Assembly (NCBI RefSeq): GCF_018882245.1
Contig: NZ_JACVOV010000001.1
Span: forward strand, 496,001-560,000
Source of the DNA: Polynucleobacter sp. AP-Capit-er-40B-B4
Lineage (GTDB): Bacteria > Pseudomonadota > Gammaproteobacteria > Burkholderiales > Burkholderiaceae
Reading direction: 5' to 3'
DNA length: 64,000 nt
Shown: in pieces, positions 8,210-16,727 of the stretch
Layout: each line of letters begins with the position of its first letter
Numbering within the stretch: position 1 is the stretch's first letter
Made by a program: the position numbers and the translations under genes
Notes under the pieces: model-generated
What the model was told of the DNA's origin: nothing
The model's database searches: none
What the model saw: only the letters and a program-made list of their open reading frames with translations

Positions 8210-10294
8210 TTAAAGACCGACTGTATAAGTTGCCATAACAGTCGTCGAAGTAACCGCCTGGTAAGCCTCTTGACGATAAATGCCGTTTAGGCCAAGCCGC
8301 TCTCTTGCACTCAGATCATAAAAAACACCCAGACTTGCAGTAGGGCGGACTGTGCGGTAATTATTATTCATGGCGATATTGAATTCACCATTTCCGGAGG
8401 TGATGAGATTACCAACACTCGCGTTAACATCTTTTTCAGCACCAGCACTTACAACAATATTAGTTTTTTCATTTAACTTATGAGCACCAATTAATCCTGC
8501 AAGCGTAGTAGTTGTGTAGTTACTGATTGAATTGTAGGTAAGCGGACTAGATACTGTTGATGATTGCGCCTCAGCATATCCATTCATGCCACCCAATACA
8601 TAGCGCATACCTGCATACGGGGAGACGACGGTTTTGTTTCCTAAACCAAAGCCATATTTGAGAACCCCAAGAGCGCCCTGTGAAGTTAATGCAGTAGATC
8701 CTGAGCCTGGCTCTGAAACGCCAACAACAGGTCGTGTCAGTGTGGCATTTTTACTCGCATAACCAGCAGCGAGCTTTGCCTCTAGGCCAGTACCATCGGT
8801 ATTTTGATTCCACACACCGAACACACCCACCATTGGGGTGCCATTGCTCAGTTGCGCAACGCCACCAGGGGTGCTTTGAGAAAGGCTTTGATCCAAATAA
8901 CCACCAATACGTAAATTTTCTGAAAAGCGGTAAGCACCAATCACTAAGGCGCTAGTAGTGTTATCAGGATAGCCACTCACATTGGTATAGCGACCGCCAG
9001 CAGAAACGCAGATATTGCGATTACCAAATAATGGGCAGTCATAAGTCATACCATTAATGACCCCGGCAGACTGCATCGCAAATAAGCCCTGCAATGAAGT
9101 TCCGAAAGATGCTAAAGCGGTCTGGGTATCAAAATTAGTAGGCGCAATAATATAAGACTCCGCTGCCAAAGTAGCTTTGAGCTCAGAAAGAAGTGTTGCA
9201 GGCGCTGCCGTAGGAGTCACAGCCTGTGGAAGAGGTTTAATCACCAAATCAGTTTGGTTTGCTGGACCACCAACGCGATGCACTAATGCCCAGACATAAG
9301 AATTACCACCCGAGGTAAATGTTCCGTATGAATTACCAAGGTTATTGATCTTGAAGCCATTTAATACAGTTGCATAAGTAGTGTTGTAAGCGAGCGTAGA
9401 GTTGCTTGCAATATTAAAGTTCATCACCCCCGTTACTGTTCCGCCGCTGATATCCAATTTACCGAAATTGGTTGGACTCGCAACAATCGCGTTGTAGTTG
9501 ACAGGCAAAACACCAGAGTAAGTCAAAGGATTTGAGCCGCCCTGAGAGTTGGTGAGATTGAGGATATTGCCGGTGTTATAGATTCCAAATGAATTGGCGC
9601 CTGAAGCGGTAATTGTTCCCGTATTCTCTATCGTGACAGATCCAACACCTGAAGTATGAATACCATAAGCGGCAGCTCCTGTAGTTATTATGGTGCCGCT
9701 ATTGTTAATAGAGTTAATGACACTTGAATTTGCAGCGCCAGAAATTAACCTAATGCCAGCAGCGCCAGCACCCGCAGTCTGAATAGCTCCTGAGCCAGGA
9801 CTCGAGGATGTATATATATTAGAGATCGTATTAGTAGTAGAACTTGCGTTGGTAGCACTAACGTAAATACCGGCTGCATTAGTGCCGCCCGTATAGATGG
9901 TCCCATTATTTAAAATGGCGCTACCGCCAGACTGATTTCTTCCATTTGCGCCTGAAGAGATGCCATAACCATAGTAGAACTGGCTAGTATTAAGATTGCC
10001 ATTATTGGTGACGTTCGCACCGCTACCCAATCCAATCGTCGAACCATTGATCACCAGTGATGCTCCGGAATTTACAGTAACGCTGACGTTATTTCCAACG
10101 GTTGTTGAGCCCTGGCTAGAGATTACACCCGCAGATGTTGTTCCTGAAGCTGCACAGACAACCACAGATCCGTTTGTATCTGGCGTGTAGTTATCGCAAC
10201 TACCAACAGCAAAGGCGGTTGATGAAAACATGATTGCGATTGCAATCGAAGATAGAGCCCGAAAAATATGGATGCAAAGAGACTGATAGGTCAT
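8210..10294 (-). CDS. Autotransporter-type outer membrane protein
   Basis: A 694-residue surface protein. The N-terminus has a signal peptide ending about STAFA. The passenger (about 30-340) is rich in Ser, Thr, Gly and Asn with irregular repeats around NNSGTI / NTGTI, the pattern of a beta-helix. The C-terminal 270 residues show alternating strands and many aromatics, consistent with an autotransporter barrel; the chain ends in leucine, not the usual phenylalanine. Its target or adhesive function cannot be read from sequence. It stands alone, divergent from the PsiF-like gene and tail to tail with the NlpC gene. Confidence 0.8.
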   Translation of the reverse strand: MTYQSLCIHIFRALSSIAIAIMFSSTAFAVGSCDNYTPDTNGSVVVCAASGTTSAGVISSQGSTTVGNNVSVTVNSGASLVINGSTIGLGSGANVTNNGNLNTSQFYYGYGISSGANGRNQSGGSAILNNGTIYTGGTNAAGIYVSATNASSTTNTISNIYTSSSPGSGAIQTAGAGAAGIRLISGAANSSVINSINNSGTIITTGAAAYGIHTSGVGSVTIENTGTITASGANSFGIYNTGNILNLTNSQGGSNPLTYSGVLPVNYNAIVASPTNFGKLDISGGTVTGVMNFNIASNSTLAYNTTYATVLNGFKINNLGNSYGTFTSGGNSYVWALVHRVGGPANQTDLVIKPLPQAVTPTAAPATLLSELKATLAAESYIIAPTNFDTQTALASFGTSLQGLFAMQSAGVINGMTYDCPLFGNRNICVSAGGRYTNVSGYPDNTTSALVIGAYRFSENLRIGGYLDQSLSQSTPGGVAQLSNGTPMVGVFGVWNQNTDGTGLEAKLAAGYASKNATLTRPVVGVSEPGSGSTALTSQGALGVLKYGFGLGNKTVVSPYAGMRYVLGGMNGYAEAQSSTVSSPLTYNSISNYTTTTLAGLIGAHKLNEKTNIVVSAGAEKDVNASVGNLITSGNGEFNIAMNNNYRTVRPTASLGVFYDLSARERLGLNGIYRQEAYQAVTSTTVMATYTVGL

Positions 10295-10467
10295 CGTATT
10301 GGTCTTGAATGAAAAAAGTGCTGTGAGGTGGCAAAAGCCGTATTATTTATATGGTTAATGATAATTTCTCATGAAAATACTATCTATTAACCCAATAGCT
10401 AATATCTGGCAAAAGGTTTATCAGAAATAATGATTTTTATGGTTTTTCACCACCCAGGAGAGTAAAA

Positions 10468-10734
10468 ATGAAAAGAATCATCGTCGCTTTAAGTATTGCA
10501 CTGAGTTTTGCGCTTCCTACTTATGCATTTGCAGATCAAGCTGCTTGCGAAGCTAAGGCAGTGAGCAAAGATGGCAAGCCACTGTATGGCGCAGCTAAAG
10601 ACGCCTCTATTAAGAAATGTATGGGCGATGCAAAACCAAATGATTGCGAAGCTAAAGCAGTCAGCAAAGACGGTAAGCCACTGTATGGCGCAGCTAAAGA
10701 CGCTTCCATTAAAAAATGTATGGGCGGCAAATAA
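10468..10734 (+). CDS. Small secreted PsiF-like repeat protein
   Basis: An 88-residue protein with a clear signal peptide (cleavage probably after AFA, about residue 23). The mature part is two copies of a 27-residue unit, from CEAKAVSKDG to KKCMG, joined by a short DAKPND linker. Each unit has two cysteines about 24 residues apart, like the PsiF repeat known from phosphate-starvation-induced E. coli PsiF, so a periplasmic disulfide hairpin is likely. Function is unknown. A good ribosome site (AGGAG at 10457-10461) fixes the ATG. It has its own terminator and is probably a one-gene unit. Confidence 0.72.
   Translation: MKRIIVALSIALSFALPTYAFADQAACEAKAVSKDGKPLYGAAKDASIKKCMGDAKPNDCEAKAVSKDGKPLYGAAKDASIKKCMGGK
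10546..10725 (+). repeat. Tandem 81-base coding repeat with only silent differences
   Basis: Copies at 10546-10626 and 10645-10725 encode the same 27 residues. They differ at 7 of 81 bases, every one a synonymous third-position change. Confidence 0.95.
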
Positions 10735-10769
10735 GATTTCTGAATTAATCTGATTATTCAATGCATTAA

Positions 10770-10797
10770 AAAAGCCTCACAATGTGAGGCTTTTTAT
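10770..10797. terminator. Bidirectional terminator between the PsiF-like gene and dnaB
   Basis: GCCTCAC (10774-10780) and GTGAGGC (10784-10790) pair around AAT, flanked by A-run and T-run, so it can serve both converging genes. Confidence 0.8.
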
Positions 10798-10841
10798 TTA
10801 TCTATTTGCTTTTCTATTTAGTTTTTTGATTATTTCTTTGC

Positions 10842-12281
10842 CTAGAACGGCTCGTAACCACCAGAAGAGTAACCGATAGAGCCCATCGCCAAGTTATCAA
10901 ACTTGGTATACGGACCTTGCCAGCTTAAGCGCACTGTACCGATTGGACCGTTACGCTGCTTACCAATAATGATCTCTGCAACACCTTTATCTGTCGTGGT
11001 GTCTGGGTGATAAACCTCATCACGATAGATGAACATAATTAAGTCAGCATCTTGTTCGATAGCGCCAGATTCACGCAAGTCTGACATGATTGGACGCTTA
11101 TTAGGACGTTGCTCAAGACCACGATTCAACTGGGAGAGCGCCACTACTGGACACTGCAATTCTTTCGCGAGAGATTTGAGAGATCGAGAGATTTCAGAAA
11201 TCTCGGTTGCACGGTTTTCAGATCCAGAGCCGCTCATCAACTGCAAGTAATCAATCACAACTAAACCAAGCGTGCCACCAAAGTTTCTGGCAATTCGACG
11301 AGCACGTGCACGCAACTCTAGACTTGATAAAGAACCCGTCTCATCAATCAAAATTTGAGTATTGCTTAAACGCGCAATTGCATCAGTAACGCGTGGCCAC
11401 TCATCATCCTGCAACTTGCCAGTACGCATACGACCTTGATCTACGCGCCCAACTGAACCGAGTAAACGGGCAGCTAATTGTTCACCCGACATCTCCATTG
11501 AAAACACAACGACTGGCAATCCTTCAGCAAGCGCAACGTTCTCAGCGATGTTCAATGCAAAAGCTGTTTTACCCATGGAAGGACGACCAGCAACAATCAC
11601 GAGGTCGCCTTTTTGTAAGCCACTAGTTTGCTTATCTAAATCTAAGAAACCAGTTGCAATGCCAGTAATGTCGCTACCGCCTTGGCGGTTATAGAGCTCA
11701 TCAATGCGGGCTACAACAGCCTTGAGTAGAGGCTCAATCTCGAGGTAATCCGCTTTGCGGCTACCCTCTTCACCAATTTGCAGAATGCGTGACTCGGCTT
11801 CATCCAACAGTGTTCTAACAGTACGTCCCTCTGGAACGAATGCAGAATTAACAATGCTGTCTGAAACCTCAATTAAGCGACGCAGAATACTGCGGTCACG
11901 AACAATGTCAGCGTAGCCTTTAATGTTGGCTGCGCTCGGCGTGTTTTGCGCTAATGAATTGAGATAGTCAATACTGACGAGGTCACCACCCTGCTCAGAC
12001 TTCACTGCATCATAGACAGTGATCACGTCAGCAGGATGATTGTCACCAACCAAACGTGCAATGACCTTGTAGATCAAAGCGTGTTCAGGGCGATAGAAAT
12101 CTTTATCGTTTAATACTCCACCAAGGTTATCCCAAGAGGAGTTATCGATAAGTAGACCGCCGAGCAGTGATTGCTCGGCTTCTACTGAATGCGGCGGGAC
12201 TTTTAAAGCCTGCACGACTGCATCCCCAGAACCCATCATGCCGGGATTCAGCGTAACGGAACGTGAACGGGATTCAGCCAT
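10842..12281 (-). CDS. dnaB: Replicative DNA helicase DnaB
   Basis: A 479-residue hexameric helicase that unwinds DNA at the replication fork and recruits primase. The N-terminal domain begins around PHSVEAEQSLLGG (30-42). The RecA-like motor has Walker A GRPSMGKT at 232-239, the Walker B region LVVIDYLQLM, and the loop LNRGLEQR typical of DnaB. There is no intein. It is last in the rpsF-priB-rpsR-rplI-dnaB unit, 24 bases after rplI. The short N-terminal extension before the conserved domain (about 28 residues) may be real, as no better downstream start is seen. Confidence 0.96.
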   Translation of the reverse strand: MAESRSRSVTLNPGMMGSGDAVVQALKVPPHSVEAEQSLLGGLLIDNSSWDNLGGVLNDKDFYRPEHALIYKVIARLVGDNHPADVITVYDAVKSEQGGDLVSIDYLNSLAQNTPSAANIKGYADIVRDRSILRRLIEVSDSIVNSAFVPEGRTVRTLLDEAESRILQIGEEGSRKADYLEIEPLLKAVVARIDELYNRQGGSDITGIATGFLDLDKQTSGLQKGDLVIVAGRPSMGKTAFALNIAENVALAEGLPVVVFSMEMSGEQLAARLLGSVGRVDQGRMRTGKLQDDEWPRVTDAIARLSNTQILIDETGSLSSLELRARARRIARNFGGTLGLVVIDYLQLMSGSGSENRATEISEISRSLKSLAKELQCPVVALSQLNRGLEQRPNKRPIMSDLRESGAIEQDADLIMFIYRDEVYHPDTTTDKGVAEIIIGKQRNGPIGTVRLSWQGPYTKFDNLAMGSIGYSSGGYEPF

Positions 12282-12305
12282 GAGGCTAGTTTACAGAGTT
12301 AAAAC

Positions 12306-12758
12306 TTAAGCTTGCTCGCCAACTACACGAATAGTGATATCTGCAACTACGTCGGTATGAACAGCAACCGCTACAGGGTGATCACCAACCATTTTCAATG
12401 GGCCAGTAGGCATGCGAACTGAAGACTTCTCAATTGTGAAACCTTTAGCTTTCAAAGCATCAGCGATGTCGTGATTGGTTACAGAACCAAACAAACGACC
12501 GTCAACACCCGCTTTTTGACCGATTTCGAGAACCATGTCTTTGAGCTTGATGCCAACCGCTTCAGCAGCAGCTAATTTCTCAGCAGCTAATTTTTCCAAC
12601 TCAGCACGACGAACTGCAAAGTCAGCAATCGCCGCTTCAGTTGCACGACGAGCTTTACGTTGTGGGATTAAGAAGTTACGAGCGAAACCGTCTTTAACGC
12701 GAACGATGTCGCCGAGGTTGCCCAGGTTTGTTACTTTTTCTAAAAGAATGATTTGCAT
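12306..12758 (-). CDS. rplI: 50S ribosomal protein L9
   Basis: L9 of 150 residues: the N-terminal 23S-binding domain [17 protein letters not shown], a long Ala/Glu/Lys connecting helix (about 40-75), and a C-terminal domain ending at VVGEQA. The frame is open 21 codons farther upstream, but ATG 12758 is chosen because it matches the family start and has GGGAG six bases before it. It lies 13 bases after rpsR and 24 before dnaB. Confidence 0.96.
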   Translation of the reverse strand: MQIILLEKVTNLGNLGDIVRVKDGFARNFLIPQRKARRATEAAIADFAVRRAELEKLAAEKLAAAEAVGIKLKDMVLEIGQKAGVDGRLFGSVTNHDIADALKAKGFTIEKSSVRMPTGPLKMVGDHPVAVAVHTDVVADITIRVVGEQA

Positions 12759-12771
12759 TGAGGGCTCCCAA

Positions 12772-13044
12772 TTATTTCTTATGTTGATCAGAGAATGGCA
12801 ATAAAGCCAAGTAACGAGCACGCTTGATAGCAGTGTCTAACTGACGCTGATATTTAGCTTTAGTGCCTGTCAAACGAGCAGGAGTGATCTTGGCGTTTTC
12901 GCCAATGAAGTCCTTCAATGTATCTACATCTTTGTAGTCAATCTGTTCTACGCCAGCAACAGTGAAACGGCAATAACGCTTACGCTTGAACAATGGGTTC
13001 TGAGCTGGTTTCTTTTTGAAATCGGGTTTCTTTCCAAACGCCAT
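12772..13044 (-). CDS. rpsR: 30S ribosomal protein S18
   Basis: S18 of 90 residues. The conserved core [19 protein letters not shown] and the later ITPARLTGT and [17 protein letters not shown] stretches are all present. S18 pairs with S6 on the platform of the small subunit. The N-terminus has a lysine-rich tail. GAGGAAAT before ATG 13044 is a good ribosome site. It lies between priB and rplI. Confidence 0.97.
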   Translation of the reverse strand: MAFGKKPDFKKKPAQNPLFKRKRYCRFTVAGVEQIDYKDVDTLKDFIGENAKITPARLTGTKAKYQRQLDTAIKRARYLALLPFSDQHKK

Positions 13045-13057
13045 GATGATTTCCTCT

Positions 13058-13351
13058 TTAATTTTTCAATTGAATATGGGTAATATGGAAAACAAGTCTT
13101 TGATTACGTAGAGTCTTGGGTGCTAAGAATCCTTCAAACACTGCCTCAGTTCCTAAATCCATTCGCTCTAGATCCTTTTGTATCGGACCGATTGTGATGG
13201 CTTCAACGTTCATCTGAATTTTCCTTGCCACTCCTACCTCGTTTGCTTGGCCGCTATGTTCTAGCTGGCAATGCATCACCGGTATTCCTGCAGGTGTAAA
13301 TCGAATCGCGTCTTTAGATACCAAGATCGCAGTGAGGGTGAAATGATTCAA
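13058..13351 (-). CDS. priB: Primosomal replication protein N (PriB)
   Basis: A 97-residue single-OB-fold protein related to SSB. It binds single-stranded DNA and helps PriA restart stalled forks. The pattern [29 protein letters not shown] matches the beta-proteobacterial PriB start. The start codon is TTG at 13351, with GGAG five bases upstream; no ATG fits. Its place between rpsF and rpsR is the standard order, which supports the call despite the weak sequence conservation of the family. Confidence 0.93.
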   Translation of the reverse strand: MNHFTLTAILVSKDAIRFTPAGIPVMHCQLEHSGQANEVGVARKIQMNVEAITIGPIQKDLERMDLGTEAVFEGFLAPKTLRNQRLVFHITHIQLKN

Positions 13352-13410
13352 CGCCGCTCCGCTTCTCTGATACGTTTTCTAGTCTGTGTATTCCTCTTCA
13401 AATTTCTAAC

Positions 13411-13785
13411 TTAGGCTGCCGCTACAGGAGCGTCAGATTGAGCAGATTTACGCGCTTCTTCACGCTGCACTTCTTTCATCATGATTGAAGGCTCTGTTTC
13501 AGCTTTCTTAGTCTTGATGATGAGGTGACGCAAAACTGCATCGTTAAATTTGAACGCATGCTCGAGCTCTTCCAGAGTTTTCTGGTCGCACTCAATGTTC
13601 ATGCAAACGTAATGGGCTTTAGCAAGCTTGTCGATCATGTAAGCCATCTGACGACGACCCCAGTCTTCCATACGATGAATTTTGCCGCCCGCAGCCGCTA
13701 ATGTAGCTTTGTAACGATCGATCATCGCTGGCACTTGCTCGCTTTGGTCCGGATGGACGATAAAGACGATTTCATAATGACGCAT
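13411..13785 (-). CDS. rpsF: 30S ribosomal protein S6
   Basis: S6 of 124 residues starting [15 protein letters not shown]. The [17 protein letters not shown] segment in the middle and an alanine-rich tail are typical. A TTG one codon upstream is in frame, but ATG 13785 has AAGGAG six bases before it, so the shorter form is chosen. It is the first gene of the operon, and a structured leader lies just upstream. Confidence 0.96.
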   Translation of the reverse strand: MRHYEIVFIVHPDQSEQVPAMIDRYKATLAAAGGKIHRMEDWGRRQMAYMIDKLAKAHYVCMNIECDQKTLEELEHAFKFNDAVLRHLIIKTKKAETEPSIMMKEVQREEARKSAQSDAPVAAA

Positions 13786-13808
13786 CAAACACTCCTTAAG
13801 GATTAAGT

Positions 13809-13857
13809 CACCTGGGCGTCTTGCTAAGTTCTGATGGTTGTGAACTCAGCGCCAGTG
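13809..13857 (-). promoter_or_regulatory. Hairpin in the rpsF leader, candidate S6:S18 autoregulatory site
   Basis: On the minus strand CGCC-containing arms (13850-13857 with 13809-13818) pair in about 8 bp with two single-base bulges, and AGTTC/GAACT (13842-13846 with 13827-13831) forms an inner stem. Leaders of rpsF operons in many bacteria bind the S6:S18 complex through a bulged hairpin. The exact conserved bulge sequence was not verified here. Confidence 0.35.
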
Positions 13858-13919
13858 TGACAAGGTAGTAACAAATTGTAGGTACTGCTTACAACACTTT
13901 TACAGCCGCTTTGCAGCGC

Positions 13920-14996
13920 TTACCGAATTACAGGCAAGACCACTATTCTAGCAAAAAAATCCTGCCAAGTCAGGGATTTACCCGCTGCTTGGGCCTGTTT
14001 CTCGGCATTTAGGGACAACTGAAGGGCAATTCTGGCTCTGGGTGCAGAAAGACTCCCCGAAGCCAAGCATCCGGCAATATCCTTCTCAGGAAGATCGGGC
14101 AAGGTTTCCCCGGCCCCTGTTCTGGTGGTTCTAACCAAGGCGATGCCATGTTTTACCGCAGCCACCAAGGAGTCGCGCCAAGCATCATGAAATCCACCCA
14201 TACCAGTACCGGCAAGGACTAAACCCTTCACCTTGGAGTTCAGCCAATGGGTAATGGTTTCTGAGCGCGCCCCTGCATGACTGGTCAATATCTCCACCCA
14301 AGGCCATTCACTCTCCTTAGGAATCGGCAAATCCTCAGTCCAGAGCTCCTCAACCGCCTTTACTCCTGAAAGCCAAGAGGGATTAATGAGTCCAACCGAG
14401 CTGCTAGGAGAGGTCTGAATCGGTGCATTAAGAGCGCTGCCGTGCCTTTTCGAGAGATCCATAGCGAGACAGCCCCTGCCATCCATAACCGCATAGATGC
14501 CGCCAGGGCAATTGTCTATTGGAGTGGATGCCCAACGAATCGCATCCAAAAGATTTGATGGGCCATCAGCCTTAGGTGCGTTGGCCGGCAACATAGCGCC
14601 AGTCAAAATAACTCTTTTGCCTAAATTTTGAGCATATTTGCCACAAGTCATCTGCAAAAAGATGCCTGTTTCTTCAATCGTGTCAGTTCCGTGAGTGACT
14701 ACTACGCCTTGAACCATGGAATTAGCAAGAGCCTCTCTCACAACCTCACCCAAAAGCGTCAATAACGACTCTGTGAGGTTACGGCTATTAATGTTGGCAA
14801 CCTGCTTTGAAACCAGGCTAATGCCTTCGGGGATAGCAGATCGAACATGAGCCAGTAAAGAAGCTACCTCTACTTGGCCCGCCTCATATTGCAGGGGCTT
14901 ATCGGCAGGATTGGACGCCAAACCAGCAATTGTGCCGCCCATACCCAAGACTAGGATGTGAGGTGAATTTTCTGAAAGATTTTCAATTGTGCTCAT
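13920..14996 (-). CDS. L-asparaginase, cytoplasmic type
   Basis: A 358-residue asparaginase that hydrolyses asparagine to aspartate and ammonia. The first nucleophile threonine is T22 in GMGGTIAG, and the second catalytic set is T104-D105 in [29 protein letters not shown] and the lysine of DLSKRHG complete the site. There is no signal peptide, so it acts in the cytoplasm, unlike E. coli AnsB. It is divergent from lexA with 60 bases between their starts. Glutaminase side activity cannot be judged from sequence. Confidence 0.9.
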   Translation of the reverse strand: MSTIENLSENSPHILVLGMGGTIAGLASNPADKPLQYEAGQVEVASLLAHVRSAIPEGISLVSKQVANINSRNLTESLLTLLGEVVREALANSMVQGVVVTHGTDTIEETGIFLQMTCGKYAQNLGKRVILTGAMLPANAPKADGPSNLLDAIRWASTPIDNCPGGIYAVMDGRGCLAMDLSKRHGSALNAPIQTSPSSSVGLINPSWLSGVKAVEELWTEDLPIPKESEWPWVEILTSHAGARSETITHWLNSKVKGLVLAGTGMGGFHDAWRDSLVAAVKHGIALVRTTRTGAGETLPDLPEKDIAGCLASGSLSAPRARIALQLSLNAEKQAQAAGKSLTWQDFFARIVVLPVIR

Positions 14997-15021
14997 ACCC
15001 CTATTATCCCCACTAAATCGC

Positions 15022-15055
15022 TTGATCTATCAAAAACAGCTGTATACAATCCCAG
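15022..15055 (+). promoter_or_regulatory. lexA promoter with overlapping SOS box
   Basis: TTGATC (15022-15027), 17 bases, TACAAT (15045-15050). The box CTGTATACAATCCCAG (15040-15055) fits the CTGT-N8-ACAG LexA pattern with one mismatch and covers the -10 element. Predicted transcription start is 15057, the A of the annotated ATG. Confidence 0.7.
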
Positions 15056-15056
15056 T

Positions 15057-15776
15057 ATGGACATAAACACAGTCGATTTTCCGGAGGAGCTGACTGCCCT
15101 CCCCAAACTCACTCCACGTCAGAATGAGATTTTGGAGTTGATTACTAAAGCCATCGATGAGAGCGGTCTTCCGCCAACTCGTGCAGAGATTGCTACGCAA
15201 CTGGGATTTGCTTCTGCCAATGCGGCGGAAGAACATCTTCGTGCTCTAGCTAAAAAAGGTTATATCGAATTAACGCCGGGGACTTCACGCGGCATTCGCA
15301 TTCCACAACGATTCAATCAAACACACAACAGCAACAAATATCGTCAGCTTTCTTTACCATCCGGCGCATTACAGCAACTCACTCTGCCATTAATCGGTAG
15401 AGTTGCTGCTGGATCACCAATCATGGCTGTTGAGCATATTGAGAAACATGTTCCGATTGATCCAAGTTTATTTAGCAAAGGTGCTGATTACTTATTAAAG
15501 GTAAAAGGTATGAGTATGCGCGACGCCGGAATCTTAGATGGCGATTATCTGGCCGTTAGAAAAACAACCGAAGTACGCAATGGCGATATCGTAGTTGCTC
15601 GACTTGATGATGAAGTGACAGTAAAACGTTGGCAACAAAAGAAAGCTGCAAATGGCCTAGTCATTGAACTTCAAGCAGAAAATCCAGACTTCAAAAATAT
15701 TTTGGTAGATGATCGTCAACCCAACTTTGCGGTTGAAGGTCAAGCGGTCGGCTTAATCAGGGCTGAAGGGCTCTAA
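15057..15776 (+). CDS. lexA: LexA repressor
   Basis: The SOS repressor, 239 residues. A winged-helix DNA-binding domain ([13 protein letters not shown] onward, with recognition-helix region [12 protein letters not shown]) is joined by a linker to the S24 self-cleavage domain. The cleavage site A118-G119, nucleophile S153 and general-base K190 are each 34 more than in E. coli LexA. There is no ribosome site before ATG 15057 because the start of transcription coincides with it, so the mRNA appears leaderless. A GGAGGAG at 15081-15087 has no ATG, GTG or TTG start at useful distance. Negative self-regulation follows from the overlapping SOS box. Confidence 0.95.
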   Translation: MDINTVDFPEELTALPKLTPRQNEILELITKAIDESGLPPTRAEIATQLGFASANAAEEHLRALAKKGYIELTPGTSRGIRIPQRFNQTHNSNKYRQLSLPSGALQQLTLPLIGRVAAGSPIMAVEHIEKHVPIDPSLFSKGADYLLKVKGMSMRDAGILDGDYLAVRKTTEVRNGDIVVARLDDEVTVKRWQQKKAANGLVIELQAENPDFKNILVDDRQPNFAVEGQAVGLIRAEGL

Positions 15777-15793
15777 GCCTATGGCTCCAAAGC

Positions 15794-15822
15794 AAAAGGC
15801 CTCTTTTAGAGGCCTTTTTTAT
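15794..15822 (+). terminator. lexA terminator
   Basis: GGCCTC (15798-15803) pairs with GAGGCC (15809-15814) around a five-base loop, with AAAA before and a T6 tract after. Confidence 0.85.
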
Positions 15823-15857
15823 TGAGCTCGATTAACAAATCGAATTGCGAACTGAAG

Positions 15858-16319
15858 TTACTTACGCGTTGGAGCAACTACGTTTGCATTCTTCGGAGAA
15901 GAAGTCACAATAATGACCGACTTTGGACCACCAAGAGATCCTTCAACAATCTCAACAGTTGCAGTTCTATCGCCTTTTGTAAAAACTAAAATACTAGTTT
16001 TAGCTTTCACAGCGGTAACAGTTGCCCAGCCACCTTTTGGATATTCTGATTGGAAGAAAGCGTATACATCAGTTGCACCCTGAAGTGCATTCACTACCGC
16101 TCTACCAACCCATTCATTGCCGCGCCCAATAATGATGGAGTCACCACCAGAAAGGCGTGCGCCCTGTGGCAAAGGCATATCACCCAGCAACTGAGTCTGA
16201 ACCTCTTGAACCTCTTGCGGGGAGCCAGAGGGAGAGTCGCCTGAGCTAGCGCATGCACCTAAGATCGCAGCCATGAATAATGCTAGGGCGCTAACTTTGA
16301 GAGTGTGAATTGTGATCAT
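15858..16319 (-). CDS. Putative lipoprotein of unknown function
   Basis: A 153-residue lipoprotein. The signal peptide ends in the lipobox LGAC (cysteine about 23), followed by a flexible Ser/Gly/Pro linker. The rest is one compact domain with the repeated theme of a strand-rich fold (GDSIIIGRGNEWVGRAV, then a DVYAFFQSEYPKGGW segment). The FFQ-x-E-x-PKGGW pattern recalls small proteobacterial lipoproteins of unknown role. It is a single gene between the lexA terminator and the tRNA genes. No function is assigned. Confidence 0.75.
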   Translation of the reverse strand: MITIHTLKVSALALFMAAILGACASSGDSPSGSPQEVQEVQTQLLGDMPLPQGARLSGGDSIIIGRGNEWVGRAVVNALQGATDVYAFFQSEYPKGGWATVTAVKAKTSILVFTKGDRTATVEIVEGSLGGPKSVIIVTSSPKNANVVAPTRK

Positions 16320-16412
16320 GTGTGTTTTATTTGATTAAGGTGGTTGATGCTTTTTACTTGCAATAGTTAAAAGCATTTTAGGTGATGCACCTAATTCGTC
16401 AAGATAAATTAC

Positions 16413-16486
16413 TGGAGGCGCGTGAGGGAATCGAACCCCCGTACGAAGCTTTGCAGGCTCCTGCCTAACCACTCGGCCAACGCGCC
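16413..16486 (-). tRNA. tRNA-Cys (GCA)
   Basis: Read on the minus strand it folds as a cloverleaf: acceptor GGCGCGT/ACGCGCC with encoded CCA, D-arm GGCCGAGTGGTTAGGC, anticodon stem GGAGC/GCTTC with loop CTGCAAA (anticodon GCA), and T-arm GGGGGTTCGATTCCCTC. It is 74 bases including CCA. It follows tRNA-Gly, as in the E. coli pgsA-glyW-cysT order. Confidence 0.95.
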
Positions 16487-16499
16487 AAACACTTGAATC

Positions 16500-16528
16500 A
16501 AAAATGGGAAGCTTTTTAGGGCTTCCCA
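16500..16528 (-). terminator. Terminator between the two tRNA genes
   Basis: TGGGAAGC/GCTTCCCA (8 bp, loop of 8) followed on the minus strand by five Ts. It should end transcripts carrying tRNA-Gly before tRNA-Cys, or allow partial readthrough. Confidence 0.7.
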
Positions 16529-16535
16529 TCGAACT

Positions 16536-16611
16536 TGGAGCGGGAAAGGAGGTTCGAACTCCCGACCTATACCTTGGCAAGGTATCGCTCTACCAGCTGA
16601 GCTATTCCCGC
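16536..16611 (-). tRNA. tRNA-Gly (GCC)
   Basis: Minus-strand cloverleaf of 76 bases with encoded CCA: acceptor GCGGGAA/TTCCCGC, D-arm AGCTCAGCTGGTAGAGC, anticodon loop TTGCCAA (GCC), T-arm GGAGTTCGAACCTCC. It lies downstream of pgsA on the same strand. Confidence 0.97.
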
Positions 16612-16727
16612 ATAACAGGGCGACAGTTTAACAAACAATCGCGAAGAAAGCATTATTCCTTGTAAAGCCTAAAAAATAGATGATTGAAACTACCTTGAAA
16701 GCCCTAACTGGCTGGGCTTTTGAAGAA

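Noticed and set aside
10354..10372. Fur-box-like sequence upstream of the autotransporter and PsiF-like genes
   Set aside because: Only 12 of 19 bases match the classic GATAATGATAATCATTATC, and the right half is poor; not enough to call.
10489..10761. Minus-strand frames opposite the PsiF-like gene
   Set aside because: The repeat in these frames only mirrors the repeat in the real gene; no ribosome site is present.
16335..16580. Minus-strand open frame of 81 codons
   Set aside because: It runs through tRNA-Cys and into tRNA-Gly, both clear cloverleafs.
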